Below, piece by piece: positions 8,589 to 16,147 of a stretch of 34,829 nt of DNA. Made by a program: the position numbers and the translations under genes. Source of the stretch: JANNRA01 sp031401035 (GTDB lineage: Bacteria > Desulfobacterota > Binatia > HRBIN30 > CADEER01). The stretch is from contig JANNRA010000094.1 of the NCBI GenBank assembly GCA_031401035.1, forward strand, positions 1-34,829. Direction: 5' to 3'. Positions within the stretch are counted from its first letter, which is position 1, and each line of letters begins with the position of its first letter. The notes under the pieces are model-generated. The model was not told the DNA's origin, did no database searches, and was given only the letters and a program-made list of their open reading frames with translations.

Positions 8589-8691
8589 GAAAACACCGTC
8601 CGGTTCTTTCTTCTCCGAACGACGTTCTCCCCGCTGCGACATCGGCCATTGCTCGACCGCGGTGCCTCTGGTAACCAAACGGCCGTTTGCC

Positions 8692-9417
8692 ATGACCCAA
8701 GACGTACCCGAATTTCAGTTCAGCGACGCCGCCCTGACGCTGCGCCAGTTCCTCTACGAATACTGGTGCGCGCACGGGCACGGGCCCAACCTGCGCGCCG
8801 CGCACGAGGGGAGCGGGCTGACGCGCGAGGCGATCCTCGACGCCTACAAGCAGCTCGACCTCGGCGTCATCTGCGTCGTCGACCAGGAGACGCAGAACTT
8901 CAACCTGCTCAAGGTGCAGCCGTTCTCGAGCTTCCCGAGCCAGGTGGAGGTGCACATCGACGGGCGCTTCCACTGCTACGCCGGCTGCGCCCTCGAATCG
9001 ATCGCCCTCTCGCGTATGCCGCCCTTCGCCGGCAAGGAGATCCGCCTCGAGTCCTACTGCGCCTGCTGCCTGGCGCCGGTGACCATCCGCGTGCGCGACG
9101 GCGAGGTGCTGACGAAGACGCCGGAGGCGGTGAGCATCCATATAAGCTCCAGCCCGCGCGACTGGAACAAGACCAACATCGTGCCGATGTGCGACAGTAT
9201 GAACTTCGTCCACGACGCCGCCCACGCCGAGCGCTACGAGCGCCAGATCGCCCGCCGCGGCGTGCTGGTCACCCTCGAGCAGGCGCGGCGCTTCGTCGCC
9301 GACACCGCCGCCAACCGCATGTATCGCTACGACTGGCCGCCGGTGACGGTGAAGCCGGCGCGCATCCTGGCTGGGTTGAAAGCCCTCGGCGTCGATCTCA
9401 GCAACTGGGGAGAGTAG
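8692..9417 (+). CDS. Alkylmercury-lyase-like (MerB-related) protein
   Basis: Resembles the organomercurial lyase (MerB) family; 241 aa. An N-terminal helical, winged-helix-like segment (about 12-60) precedes a C-terminal MerB-like domain. The segment CALE (Cys99-Glu102) matches MerB's Cys96-Ala-Leu-Asp99, so the first catalytic Cys is kept and the Asp is Glu. Cys167 (PMCDSMNF) falls where MerB's second catalytic Cys lies. Additional cysteines are Cys95, Cys123, Cys125 and Cys126. No merR, merA or merT is nearby. The gene ends 7 nt before an acyl-CoA dehydrogenase start, and its terminal GGGGAGAG serves as that gene's Shine-Dalgarno. A role in acyl-CoA metabolism or thiol chemistry is as likely as mercury resistance. 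Confidence 0.75.
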   Translation: MTQDVPEFQFSDAALTLRQFLYEYWCAHGHGPNLRAAHEGSGLTREAILDAYKQLDLGVICVVDQETQNFNLLKVQPFSSFPSQVEVHIDGRFHCYAGCALESIALSRMPPFAGKEIRLESYCACCLAPVTIRVRDGEVLTKTPEAVSIHISSSPRDWNKTNIVPMCDSMNFVHDAAHAERYERQIARRGVLVTLEQARRFVADTAANRMYRYDWPPVTVKPARILAGLKALGVDLSNWGE

Positions 9418-9424
9418 AGCCCGC

Positions 9425-10600
9425 ATGTACCTCGACTACACGCCCGAACAGCTGGCCCTGCGCGACGAGCTGCGCGCCTATTTCGCCGCCATGATGACCG
9501 AGGACCTGCAGCAGGAGATCCTCGGCAGCGAGGGCGGCGGACCGCTCTACCACCGGGCGCTGCAGAAGATGGGCGCCGACGGCTGGCTCGGCATCGGCTG
9601 GCCGAAGCAGTACGGCGGCCAGGGGCGCACGCCGATCGAGCAGTTCATCTTCAGCGACGAGGTGCAGCGCGCCGGCTTCCCACTGCCGTTCCTGACCATC
9701 AATTCGGTCGGCAACACGATCATGGAGTTCGGCACCGAGGAGCAGAAACAGGAGTATCTGCCGCGCATCCTGCAGGGGAAACTGCACGCCTCGATCGGCT
9801 ACACCGAGTCCGGTGCCGGCACCGATCTCGCCGCGCTGACCACCAAAGCGGTGAAGGACGGCGACGACTACGTCATCAACGGCAGCAAGGTGTACACCAG
9901 TCTGGCCGACCACGCCGACTACATCTGGCTGGCCGCCCGCACCGACCCGGACGCGCCCAAGCATGCGGGCATCTCGATCTTCATGGTCGACACGACGCTG
10001 CCCGGCTTCAAGCTGACGCCGATCCACACCATGGCCGGCGTGCGCACCAACACCACCTACTTCGAGGACGTGCGCGTCCCCAAGTCGATGCTGGTCGGCG
10101 GCGAGAACATGGGCTGGTCGCTGATCGTCAACCAGCTCAACCACGAGCGCATCGCGCTGAGCTCGGTCGGCCCGCTCGGCCGCAACCTCGAGGAGACGCG
10201 GCGCTGGGCCGCCACCACCCGGCTCGCCGACGGCCGCCGCGTCATCGACCAGCAGTGGGTGCAGCTCAACCTGGCGCGCGTACGCGCCAAGTGGGAAGCG
10301 CTACGGCTGCTCAACTGGCGGCAGGCGTGGTGCATGACCAATGGCGGCGTCAACTTCGCCGACGCCTCGACGGTGAAGGTCTACGCCAGCGAGTTCTACA
10401 TCGAAGCCTATCGCCTGCTGCTCGAGGTCGTCGGCCAGCACGGCGTGCTCAAGCGCGGTTCCGCCGCCGCCGTGTTGCACGGCCGCCTCGAGTTCGTCTA
10501 CCGGCCGATGCTGATCCTCACCTTCGGCGGCGGCACCAACGAGGTGCAGCGCGACATCATCGCCATGGCGGGGCTGAACATGCCGCGCTCCATTCGGTGA
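9425..10600 (+). CDS. Acyl-CoA dehydrogenase, probable catalytic subunit
   Basis: FAD-dependent acyl-CoA dehydrogenase, 391 aa. The three domains are visible: N-terminal helical; middle beta domain with YTESGAGTDLAAL (126-138) and the FAD/substrate loops; and C-terminal helical, ending FGGGTNEVQRDIIA. In the C-terminal motif the usual Glu of YEGT is Gly. Glu241 in NHERIALS lies at the helix-G position used as catalytic base in isovaleryl-CoA dehydrogenase and in mycobacterial FadE29-like proteins. It is followed by a second dehydrogenase gene that lacks both bases, the arrangement of sterol side-chain heterotetramers (FadE28/FadE29). The substrate is not identifiable. It is coupled to the MerB-like gene 7 nt upstream. 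Confidence 0.92.
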   Translation: MYLDYTPEQLALRDELRAYFAAMMTEDLQQEILGSEGGGPLYHRALQKMGADGWLGIGWPKQYGGQGRTPIEQFIFSDEVQRAGFPLPFLTINSVGNTIMEFGTEEQKQEYLPRILQGKLHASIGYTESGAGTDLAALTTKAVKDGDDYVINGSKVYTSLADHADYIWLAARTDPDAPKHAGISIFMVDTTLPGFKLTPIHTMAGVRTNTTYFEDVRVPKSMLVGGENMGWSLIVNQLNHERIALSSVGPLGRNLEETRRWAATTRLADGRRVIDQQWVQLNLARVRAKWEALRLLNWRQAWCMTNGGVNFADASTVKVYASEFYIEAYRLLLEVVGQHGVLKRGSAAAVLHGRLEFVYRPMLILTFGGGTNEVQRDIIAMAGLNMPRSIR

Positions 10601-10616
10601 TTCAGAAATCATGATT

Positions 10617-10692
10617 CACACGGAGGCACGGAGACGCGGAGATCGGACGGGAGTCTGCGCAGGTCTTCTCCGCGTCTCCGTGCCTCCGTGTG
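10617..10692. repeat. Perfect hairpin between paired dehydrogenase genes
   Basis: Perfect 26-bp inverted repeat (10617-10642 and 10667-10692) with a 24-nt loop, of the CACACGGAGGCACGGAG family. It fills most of the 120-nt gap between the two acyl-CoA dehydrogenase genes, whose products probably form one complex. Confidence 0.87.
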
Positions 10693-10720
10693 CATCCGTC
10701 TTTGCCGAAGGAAGTCGCTG

Positions 10721-11854
10721 ATGGATTTTGGGTTCACCGAAGACCAGGAAGCGCTGCGCCAGTTGGCGCGGACGATTTTCACCGACCACTGCCAGCATGA
10801 CCAGTTGCGCGCCGTCGAGGCGACGCCGGAGTGGTTCCACCGCGCCCTGTGGCGCGACCTGGCCAAGGCCAACCTGCTCGGCGCGGCGTTGCCCGAGGGG
10901 CTCGGCGGCAGCGGCCTCGGTTTCCTCGAGCTGTGTCTGCTGTGCGAGGAGCAGGGGCGCGCCGTCGCGCCGCTGCCGTTGCTGGCGACGCTGGTGCTCG
11001 GCGCCCTGCCGCTCGAGCTCTTCGGCAGCGAGGCGCAGCGCCAGCGCTGGCTGCCGGGCGTCGCGGCGGGCGACGTCATCCTCAGCATGGCGTTGAGCGA
11101 GAGCGGCGTCGACGACGCCAGCGTCATTCGCGCCACGGCGACGCGCGACGGCGCCCACTGGCGCCTCGACGGGCTGAAGACCTGCGTCCCGGCGGCGCAT
11201 CTCGCCGCCCGCATCCTGGTGCCGGCGCGCAGCGGCGAGGCCGCCGTCGGCATGTTCCTGATCGACCCCAACGGCGCCGGCGTGCAGCTGGCGCCGGATG
11301 TCGCCACCAACGGCGAGCCGCTCTTCGAGCTGACGTTGAGCGGCGCCGTGGTGGGCGCCGACGACGTCGTCGGCGACCCGCACGGCGGCGGCGCCATCCA
11401 CGCCTGGACGCTGCAGCGCGCCCTGGCGGCGATGTGCGTCACCAACTCCGGCGTCGCCGACGCGGCGCTGCGCATGACCGCCGGCTACCTGACGACGCGT
11501 AAGCAGTTCGGCAAGCCGCTGGCGACCTTCCAGGCCGTCGCGCAGCGTGCCGCCGACGCCTACATCCAGGTCGAGGGCATGCGCTGGACCGCCTGGCAGG
11601 CGGCGTGGAAGCTCGCCCAGGGCATGCCGGCCGGCGAGGACGTCGCCGTCGCCAAGTTCTGGGCCGGCGAGGGCGGCCACTTCACCACCTTCGCCGCCCA
11701 GCACCTGCACGGCGGCATGGGTCTCGACCTCGACTACCCGGTGCACCGCTACTTCCTGTGGTCGAAGGCCATCGAGATGTCGCTCGGCAGCGCCTCGCAC
11801 CACCTGGCGGCGCTCGGCGCCGCGATGGCGCGAGCCGACGCCTACAACGTCTGA
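10721..11854 (+). CDS. Acyl-CoA dehydrogenase-like protein, probable non-catalytic partner
   Basis: Acyl-CoA dehydrogenase fold, 377 aa, starting MDFGFTEDQEALR after a GAAGGAAG Shine-Dalgarno. Both possible catalytic bases are missing. The helix-G region reads AWTLQRALAAMCV with no Glu at the IVD position, and the C-terminal YEGTSEIQ region is replaced by AIEMSLGSASHHL. The middle-domain loop (LSESGVDDASV) is also weaker than in its neighbour. It lies directly downstream of a dehydrogenase that keeps a helix-G Glu. By analogy with alpha2beta2 FadE pairs of steroid degradation, it is inferred to be a structural or FAD-site-sharing subunit. Confidence 0.88.
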   Translation: MDFGFTEDQEALRQLARTIFTDHCQHDQLRAVEATPEWFHRALWRDLAKANLLGAALPEGLGGSGLGFLELCLLCEEQGRAVAPLPLLATLVLGALPLELFGSEAQRQRWLPGVAAGDVILSMALSESGVDDASVIRATATRDGAHWRLDGLKTCVPAAHLAARILVPARSGEAAVGMFLIDPNGAGVQLAPDVATNGEPLFELTLSGAVVGADDVVGDPHGGGAIHAWTLQRALAAMCVTNSGVADAALRMTAGYLTTRKQFGKPLATFQAVAQRAADAYIQVEGMRWTAWQAAWKLAQGMPAGEDVAVAKFWAGEGGHFTTFAAQHLHGGMGLDLDYPVHRYFLWSKAIEMSLGSASHHLAALGAAMARADAYNV

Positions 11855-11986
11855 CCCGCCAACGCGGGGCGGCCCCCATCAGACCAAAGTTCGACTCGAC
11901 AACCCGCCGCGATCGCGATATCCACGCGTGCGTTGCTGATCATCGGGCACGGCGTGGTGTGGTGCCGGAGACGTGAAGGAGAGTCG

Positions 11987-12721
11987 ATGAACAATACCCG
12001 TGCCTGGACCCTGGCGGCCTTTCTGACCCTGAGCCTGGCGTTCGGCTCGCTCTTCGACAGCAGCCAGGCCGGCCCAATAATCATACTCGGATGCCAGAAC
12101 AACTCGGCCTGCGGCTGCACCCCAGAGCAGGCGGCGCTGAACTGCTCGCCGGCCTCCGGCGCCGGCGGGTTCTGCGTGCAGGTTAACAACACCAGTTTCG
12201 GACAGTGCACGTGCAACCCCGGCTTCGCCGGCGACTCCTGTGCATTCCTGACCGGGGCCTGCTGCGGCGGCTTGTCGCCCTGCGCCTCGGCACCTGGCAG
12301 CGCGGCCGGCTGCGCCGCGGTCGACTGTAGGGAGGTGACGGCGGACGACTGCAAGCTGGCCAATGGCACCTACGCCGGCGACGGCACGAACTGCAGTTCC
12401 GGCGTCTGCGATCCCGGCACCGCGACGCCGACCGCAACAGCGACGGCGACAGTCACCGCCACCGCCACCGCGACGCAGACGCAGACGCCGGTGGCGCAGG
12501 GCGGCGATTGCACCGACGTCTCGCAGTGCGCGCCGGGGCTGTTCTGCAGCGACCTGGTGTGTTGCGACACCGCCTGCGCCGGCTCCGGCCAAGACTGCGC
12601 CACGGGCACCTGCGTGACGGCACCGGCGCAGGCCCCGACGGCTTCGGGCTATTCGCTGGCGGCGATGCTCGGTCTGCTGGTGCTCACCGGCCTGCTCGGC
12701 ATCCGCGCCGCACGCAGATAG
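11987..12721 (+). CDS. Secreted Cys-rich protein with Thr/Ala linker and C-terminal membrane anchor
   Basis: A 244-aa exported protein of unknown function. Residues 1-28 are a signal peptide (cleavage probable after SSQA). Residues 35-140 are Cys-rich with an EGF-like stretch (CVQVNN...CTCNPGFAGDSC). Residues 145-169 are a threonine/alanine repeat linker of the TATATATVTATATAT type, and 174-209 are a second Cys-rich block. Residues 221-240 form a membrane helix followed by RAARR, a layout like the C-terminal sorting tails of PEP-CTERM/MYXO-CTERM proteins, though neither signature is exact. The start has a strong AAGGAGAG Shine-Dalgarno, and an in-frame ATG 54 nt upstream does not. It is probably a surface-exposed, disulfide-rich protein. 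Confidence 0.8.
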   Translation: MNNTRAWTLAAFLTLSLAFGSLFDSSQAGPIIILGCQNNSACGCTPEQAALNCSPASGAGGFCVQVNNTSFGQCTCNPGFAGDSCAFLTGACCGGLSPCASAPGSAAGCAAVDCREVTADDCKLANGTYAGDGTNCSSGVCDPGTATPTATATATVTATATATQTQTPVAQGGDCTDVSQCAPGLFCSDLVCCDTACAGSGQDCATGTCVTAPAQAPTASGYSLAAMLGLLVLTGLLGIRAARR

Positions 12722-12734
12722 CCGCACGGCGGCA

Positions 12735-12766
12735 ATGGAGGGCGCGGCGCTGGCCGCGCCCTCCAT
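12735..12766. terminator. GC-rich stem-loop after the secreted-protein gene
   Basis: Perfect 14-bp arms (12735-12748 and 12753-12766) with a GCTG loop, 14 nt after the stop codon. The arm starts ATGGAGGGCGCGGC, related to the GGAGGGCGCC hairpin family, so it may be a member of that family rather than a dedicated terminator. There is no U-tract. Confidence 0.45.
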
Positions 12767-12822
12767 CGACCTTGACGAATTGGTAGCGCCGGGACACCGG
12801 TGAAGTGAGCAGGATTAGGATC

Positions 12823-12921
12823 CCCTCACCCTGACCCTCTCCCGGCGGGAGAGGGGACCCTGTCAAGCACCGCGCTGCTTGTGCGGTCCCCTCTCCCGCC
12901 GGGAGAGGGTCAGGGTGAGGG
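12823..12921. repeat. Large palindrome, 37-bp perfect arms
   Basis: Arms at 12823-12859 and 12885-12921 are perfect inverted copies with a 25-nt loop. Each arm also contains its own small hairpin (CTCTCCCGGCGGGAGAG). It sits between the convergent ends of the secreted-protein gene and the minus-strand acyl-CoA dehydrogenase, so it could serve as a bidirectional terminator. CTCACCCTGACCCTCTCC-type palindromes of this kind are widespread intergenic repeats in proteobacterial genomes. Confidence 0.85.
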
Positions 12922-12962
12922 AGTCGCAGGAGTACCGCTACCGAATCAACCGATCCAGGCAG

Positions 12963-14153
12963 CTAGCGCAGCCCGAAGTCCCAGCCGCGCCCGCGCTTGT
13001 AGTCGCGCAGGATGAGGCGGGCGACGCTGACCCGGTGCACCTCGTCCGGGCCGTCGTAGATGCGCGCGAAGCGGGCGGCGCGGTACATGCGCTCGAGCGG
13101 CGTGTCGCCGCTGACGCCCTTGGCGCCGAAGACCTGGATGGCGCGGTCGATGGCGTTGTGCAGCATCTGCGCGCCGACGACCTTGATGATGCCGATCTCG
13201 ACCCGCGCCGGATCGCCCTGGTCGATCTTGTGCGCCGCGTCGAGGGTCAGCAGGCGGCAGGCCTGGATCTCGGCGGCGGTCTCGAAGACCATCTGCTGCA
13301 CCTGCTGCTTGTCGGCCAGCGGGCCGCCGAAGGCGACGCGCGTGTTGGCGCGCTCGCACATCAGGTCGAAGGCGCGCTGCGCCTGCCCGAGCCAGCGCAT
13401 GCAGTGGAAGATGCGCCCCGGCCCGAGGCGCTGCTGGGCGATGAGGAAGCCGGCGCCGCGCGTGCCGAGCAGGTTCTGGCGCGGCACGCGCACGTCCTCG
13501 AAGGCCACTTCGCAGTGGCCGCCCCACATGCCCATCACCGGCACCTCGCGGACGATGCGGTAGCCGGGGGTGTCGGTCGGCACGACGATCATGCTGAACG
13601 CCGCGTGCGGCGCCGCCTCGGGCTCGGTGCGCGCCATCACCGTGGTGTAGGCGGCGACGTTGGCGCCGGTGGTGAACCACTTGCGGCCGCTGATCACCCA
13701 GTCGTCGCCGTCGAGGCGCGCGCTGGTCTGCAACTGCGTCGGGTCTGAGCTGGCCACGTCGGGCTCGGTCATGGCGAAGCTCGGGAACACCTCGCCCGCC
13801 ACCAGCGGCGCCAGGTAGCGCTCGCGCCACTCCGGCGCGGCGTGCAGGTTGAGCATGATCGAGTCCTGCAGCGAGTGCGTGCCGAGCGCCACCATCGCCG
13901 CCTCGCAGCGGCCGACGACCTCGTTGACGTACACGTAGTCGAGGAACGGCAGCCCGTGGCCGCCGATCTCCCTGGGGTGGCCGAGGGCCCACAGGCCGGC
14001 CGTCTTGGCCTCGCCCATCAGCTGCCGCATCAGCGCCCGCGAAGCGTCGCCGCGCTCGTCGAGCTGCGTCTCGACCGGGTAGATGCGCTCCTCGATGAAC
14101 TGCCGCACGCGCGCGCGCAGCGGCCGGATGTGCTCGGGGACCTCGAAGCTCAT
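12963..14153 (-). CDS. Acyl-CoA dehydrogenase, ACAD10/11-like
   Basis: FAD-dependent acyl-CoA dehydrogenase, 396 aa, with all three domains. Motifs are FAMTEPDVASSDPTQL in the middle domain, GRKWFTTGA, and the C-terminal IYDGPDEVHR (365-374). Here Asp367 stands at the catalytic Glu position of MCAD (YEGT), as in the ACAD10/ACAD11 group. The start MSFEVPEHIRPL fits the family; longer in-frame extensions run into low-quality sequence. It is a single gene, convergent with the secreted-protein gene across the 37-bp palindrome. The intergenic stretch 14154-14341 upstream must hold its promoter and that of the divergent antitoxin gene; no clear elements were seen. Confidence 0.93.
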   Translation of the reverse strand: MSFEVPEHIRPLRARVRQFIEERIYPVETQLDERGDASRALMRQLMGEAKTAGLWALGHPREIGGHGLPFLDYVYVNEVVGRCEAAMVALGTHSLQDSIMLNLHAAPEWRERYLAPLVAGEVFPSFAMTEPDVASSDPTQLQTSARLDGDDWVISGRKWFTTGANVAAYTTVMARTEPEAAPHAAFSMIVVPTDTPGYRIVREVPVMGMWGGHCEVAFEDVRVPRQNLLGTRGAGFLIAQQRLGPGRIFHCMRWLGQAQRAFDLMCERANTRVAFGGPLADKQQVQQMVFETAAEIQACRLLTLDAAHKIDQGDPARVEIGIIKVVGAQMLHNAIDRAIQVFGAKGVSGDTPLERMYRAARFARIYDGPDEVHRVSVARLILRDYKRGRGWDFGLR

Positions 14154-14341
14154 GCGGCAGAGAGAGCACACCCGCTCTCGGATGTGGAGCGGGCCGCGGC
14201 AGCGGCGAGCGGCAGCACCCGGCTCGGTAGCGGCCCTGTGGTCTGCCGACTGAGGCCACCAAGGGACGTGTTCACCGGCAGCGGGTCGCCGGAGCAGGGA
14301 CCGTATTGGCATACGCCAGAGGTGCTGGTGTTCACGGCCGC

Positions 14342-14572
14342 ATGGGCGCAGCGCGCAAAGTAACTCTCCAGCTTCCGGCGGACTTGCTCGAGAAGGCGCA
14401 ACGATCGAGCGGCAAGCACCTCACGGCCACGATCCGCGACGGCCTCAAGCTGGTGGCGGCCGGCCCGGCATACGAAGGGCTCCGCAGGCTGCGGGGGAAG
14501 GTACGCTTCTCGATCGACCTGGACACCCTTCGCGAAGACCGACCATGGTCGCACTCGACTCGAGTGCTTTGA
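14342..14572 (+). CDS. VapB-type antitoxin
   Basis: A 76-aa protein of the antitoxin class paired with PIN-domain toxins. The N-terminus (KVTLQLPADLLEKAQRSSG) reads as a ribbon-helix-helix DNA-binding segment, followed by a toxin-binding tail (GLRRLRGKVRFSIDLDTLRED). The ATG at 14342 was chosen over one 36 nt upstream because similarity begins there. The gene overlaps the toxin remnant by 28 nt, typical of such pairs. The toxin is truncated, so the antitoxin may be an orphan. Confidence 0.75.
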   Translation: MGAARKVTLQLPADLLEKAQRSSGKHLTATIRDGLKLVAAGPAYEGLRRLRGKVRFSIDLDTLREDRPWSHSTRVL

Positions 14573-14769
14573 TCGCTTTCCTCGCGGGCGCCAGCGGACG
14601 CGATACCGACCTCGTCGATCGATTGCTCGCCGACCACCAGGCGTGTCTGCCCCCCGAGGTACTGACCGAGATACTGCGCGACCCGAAACTGCCGAAACAG
14701 GTCGCCGAGCTCCTCCGCCTGGTCGGCGCCGAGGCTACGGTGGGGAGCCTGCGGCTCGGGTTGGCGTGA
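14545..14769 (+). pseudogene. PIN-domain toxin (VapC-like), truncated
   Basis: The 74-aa product begins as a PIN-domain ribonuclease: MVALDSSALIAFLAG holds the first acidic residue, and LPPEVLTEILRDPKLP holds the conserved Glu. PIN toxins run about 125-140 aa. The later acidic residues (the RLADALIAA and DRDF regions) are missing, and the reading frame ends in VGSLRLGLA. An internal deletion or a junction near 14740 is the likely cause. Without the C-terminal acidic cluster it should not be an active nuclease. Confidence 0.7.
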
Positions 14770-15007
14770 CCCGGTTCGAGGAAGCTGCGGTGACGCTGCG
14801 AGACGCCGGACTCGAGCGCGCGTTCGAGCTGGAACATTCCAGGTCCAACCGTCGGCCGCTGTTGTTCGTCGCCATCGGCCTGCTCGGTCTGCTGACCGCC
14901 CTGGCCCTGACGGACGTCGGGAACCGAGGCATCCTCGCCCCTACTTCCAGAGCCGGGGCGGCGCGACCCACTTGTGGCACCACCACGATTGTTATTACGG
15001 TGCCTAC
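14770..15007 (+). other. Possible small membrane-protein remnant between the TA pairs
   Basis: A reading frame entered by a GTG at 14766 (GTGA overlap with the toxin stop) encodes about 60 residues, with an amphipathic segment (TRFEEAAVTLRDAG) and a hydrophobic helix (LLFVAIGLLGLLTALAL). After that the frame loses protein-like composition and runs 100 nt into mazE. It could be the displaced 3' end of another gene. No function is assigned. Confidence 0.2.
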
Positions 15008-15337
15008 ATGGCGATTGTCGAACTCAAGGTGGCGCGAATCGGCAACTCGCGCGGCGTGCGCCTGCCGGCTGCGTCGCTGCGGCGATATCGGATCGGCACG
15101 ACCGTCCTGATGGAGGAGCGCAGCGACGGAATCCTGCTGCGGCCGGCCGGACCGGTGGTCGAGAAGCTCTCCTGGGAGGAGACGGCGCGCGCGATGGCCG
15201 CCAGCCGCGAGGACTGGAGTGCATGGGATGTGGCCGCTGCGGATGGCCTCGCCGACCTGCCCTGGGACGCCGATCCGCGCCAGGTCGCGGAGCAGCCGTC
15301 CCGCTATCGTGCCGGCCGGCGCCCGCGCTCGCGGTGA
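15008..15337 (+). CDS. mazE: MazE-like antitoxin (AbrB fold)
   Basis: A 109-aa antitoxin with an N-terminal swapped-hairpin AbrB DNA-binding domain (ELKVARIGNSRGVRLPAASL). An acidic C-terminal tail is rich in Trp and Asp (EDWSAWDVAAADGLADLPWD), the usual toxin-binding part. The ATG at 15008 places the AbrB motif at the N-terminus. Its stop overlaps the mazF start (TGATG). Such antitoxins normally repress their own operon together with the toxin. It is longer than E. coli MazE. Confidence 0.85.
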   Translation: MAIVELKVARIGNSRGVRLPAASLRRYRIGTTVLMEERSDGILLRPAGPVVEKLSWEETARAMAASREDWSAWDVAAADGLADLPWDADPRQVAEQPSRYRAGRRPRSR

Positions 15338-15657
15338 TGAAGCGTTACGAGATCCGCTGGACGGCGCTCGGTCCGACACGGGGCGCCGAAATGGCGAAAC
15401 CTCGCCCGGCGGTGATCGTCAGTCTGGACGCGCTCAACCGGCGCCTGGAGACGGTCACGGTGTGCCCGCTGACCAGCCAGCTGCATCCGACCTGGCGATC
15501 ACGGCTGCAGGTGCGCTGTGGTGGCCGGCCGGCGGAAATCGCCGTCGATCAGATCCGCACCATCAGCAAGGACCGGCTCGGCGAACGCGTCGGGTCGCTG
15601 AGCAAGGACGACGCGGCGACCCTGCGACGCATCATCACGGAGATGTACGGCGAGTAG
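15337..15657 (+). CDS. mazF: MazF-like endoribonuclease toxin
   Basis: A 106-aa PemK/MazF-type toxin, an RNA interferase held inactive by MazE. Family features are RYEIRWTALGPTRGAEMAKPRPAVIVS, here a Gx-E-x-x-K-x-RPA layout, then TVCPLTSQLHP with the conserved Thr/Ser of the active site. EIAVDQIRTISKDRLGE near residue 75 is the typical C-terminal signature. The length is normal and no disruption is seen, so the pair looks intact. Confidence 0.9.
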   Translation: MKRYEIRWTALGPTRGAEMAKPRPAVIVSLDALNRRLETVTVCPLTSQLHPTWRSRLQVRCGGRPAEIAVDQIRTISKDRLGERVGSLSKDDAATLRRIITEMYGE

Positions 15658-15747
15658 TCGCACCACACCGTCGGTGCCGTGGCGGCTATTCCTCGATGCG
15701 CGGGAACAGGTCTCGTTGTGTGATCTCGGGTGGGGTCAACTCCATAC

Positions 15748-15942
15748 AACGCGCGGATGTGCGCGGCGTATTCGCCCCCGGCTGCATCGTCCTCGTGGAC
15801 GACGCGAACGACGACGCGCCGCGCCACCCGCGACTTCGTCGCCGCCCACGCCGGCGCGTACCGCGTGTTGCTCGACCGTCGCACGTGCGGCAACGGCCAC
15901 CCGACGTTCTGGAACGGCGTGATGCTGCTGGAGCGGACCTAG
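15748..15942 (+). pseudogene. Class I methyltransferase C-terminal remnant, frameshifted
   Basis: Two frames together give the tail of a SAM-dependent methyltransferase. The first reads ADVRGVFAPGCIVLVDDAND and fits the strand after motif III (LxPGGxxxxDD). After a shift near 15815-15830, the other reads RDFVAAHAGAYRVLLDRR, then CGNGHPTFWNGVMLLER to the stop at 15942. The rest of the gene is absent upstream. The remaining bases of the 15658-16147 gap hold no other gene that can be supported. The remnant may mark the edge of the accessory region. Confidence 0.55.
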
Positions 15943-16147
15943 TGTCCCGTCCGCGAACGAGGCGTGTGGTGGCGGACGGGCAGTCGAGGGCTGAAGTCCT
16001 GGCTCGGCCGGGCAGGTACTGGCTGCCGCCGGGTGCGCGAGCGGCTGGGCATCGGGCGGAGGAGCTGGTAGTCGCAGCAGCGGCCGGTGCCGGTGCCCGG
16101 TGGATGCCGACGTCGAACACCTGTCAGCAAGTTGCCCAGCCTCCGCC

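Noticed and set aside
14643..15110. A 155-codon frame overlapping the PIN remnant and mazE
   Set aside because: Only about 60 residues in the middle look protein-like, and the frame runs 100 nt into mazE; kept only as a low-confidence remnant.
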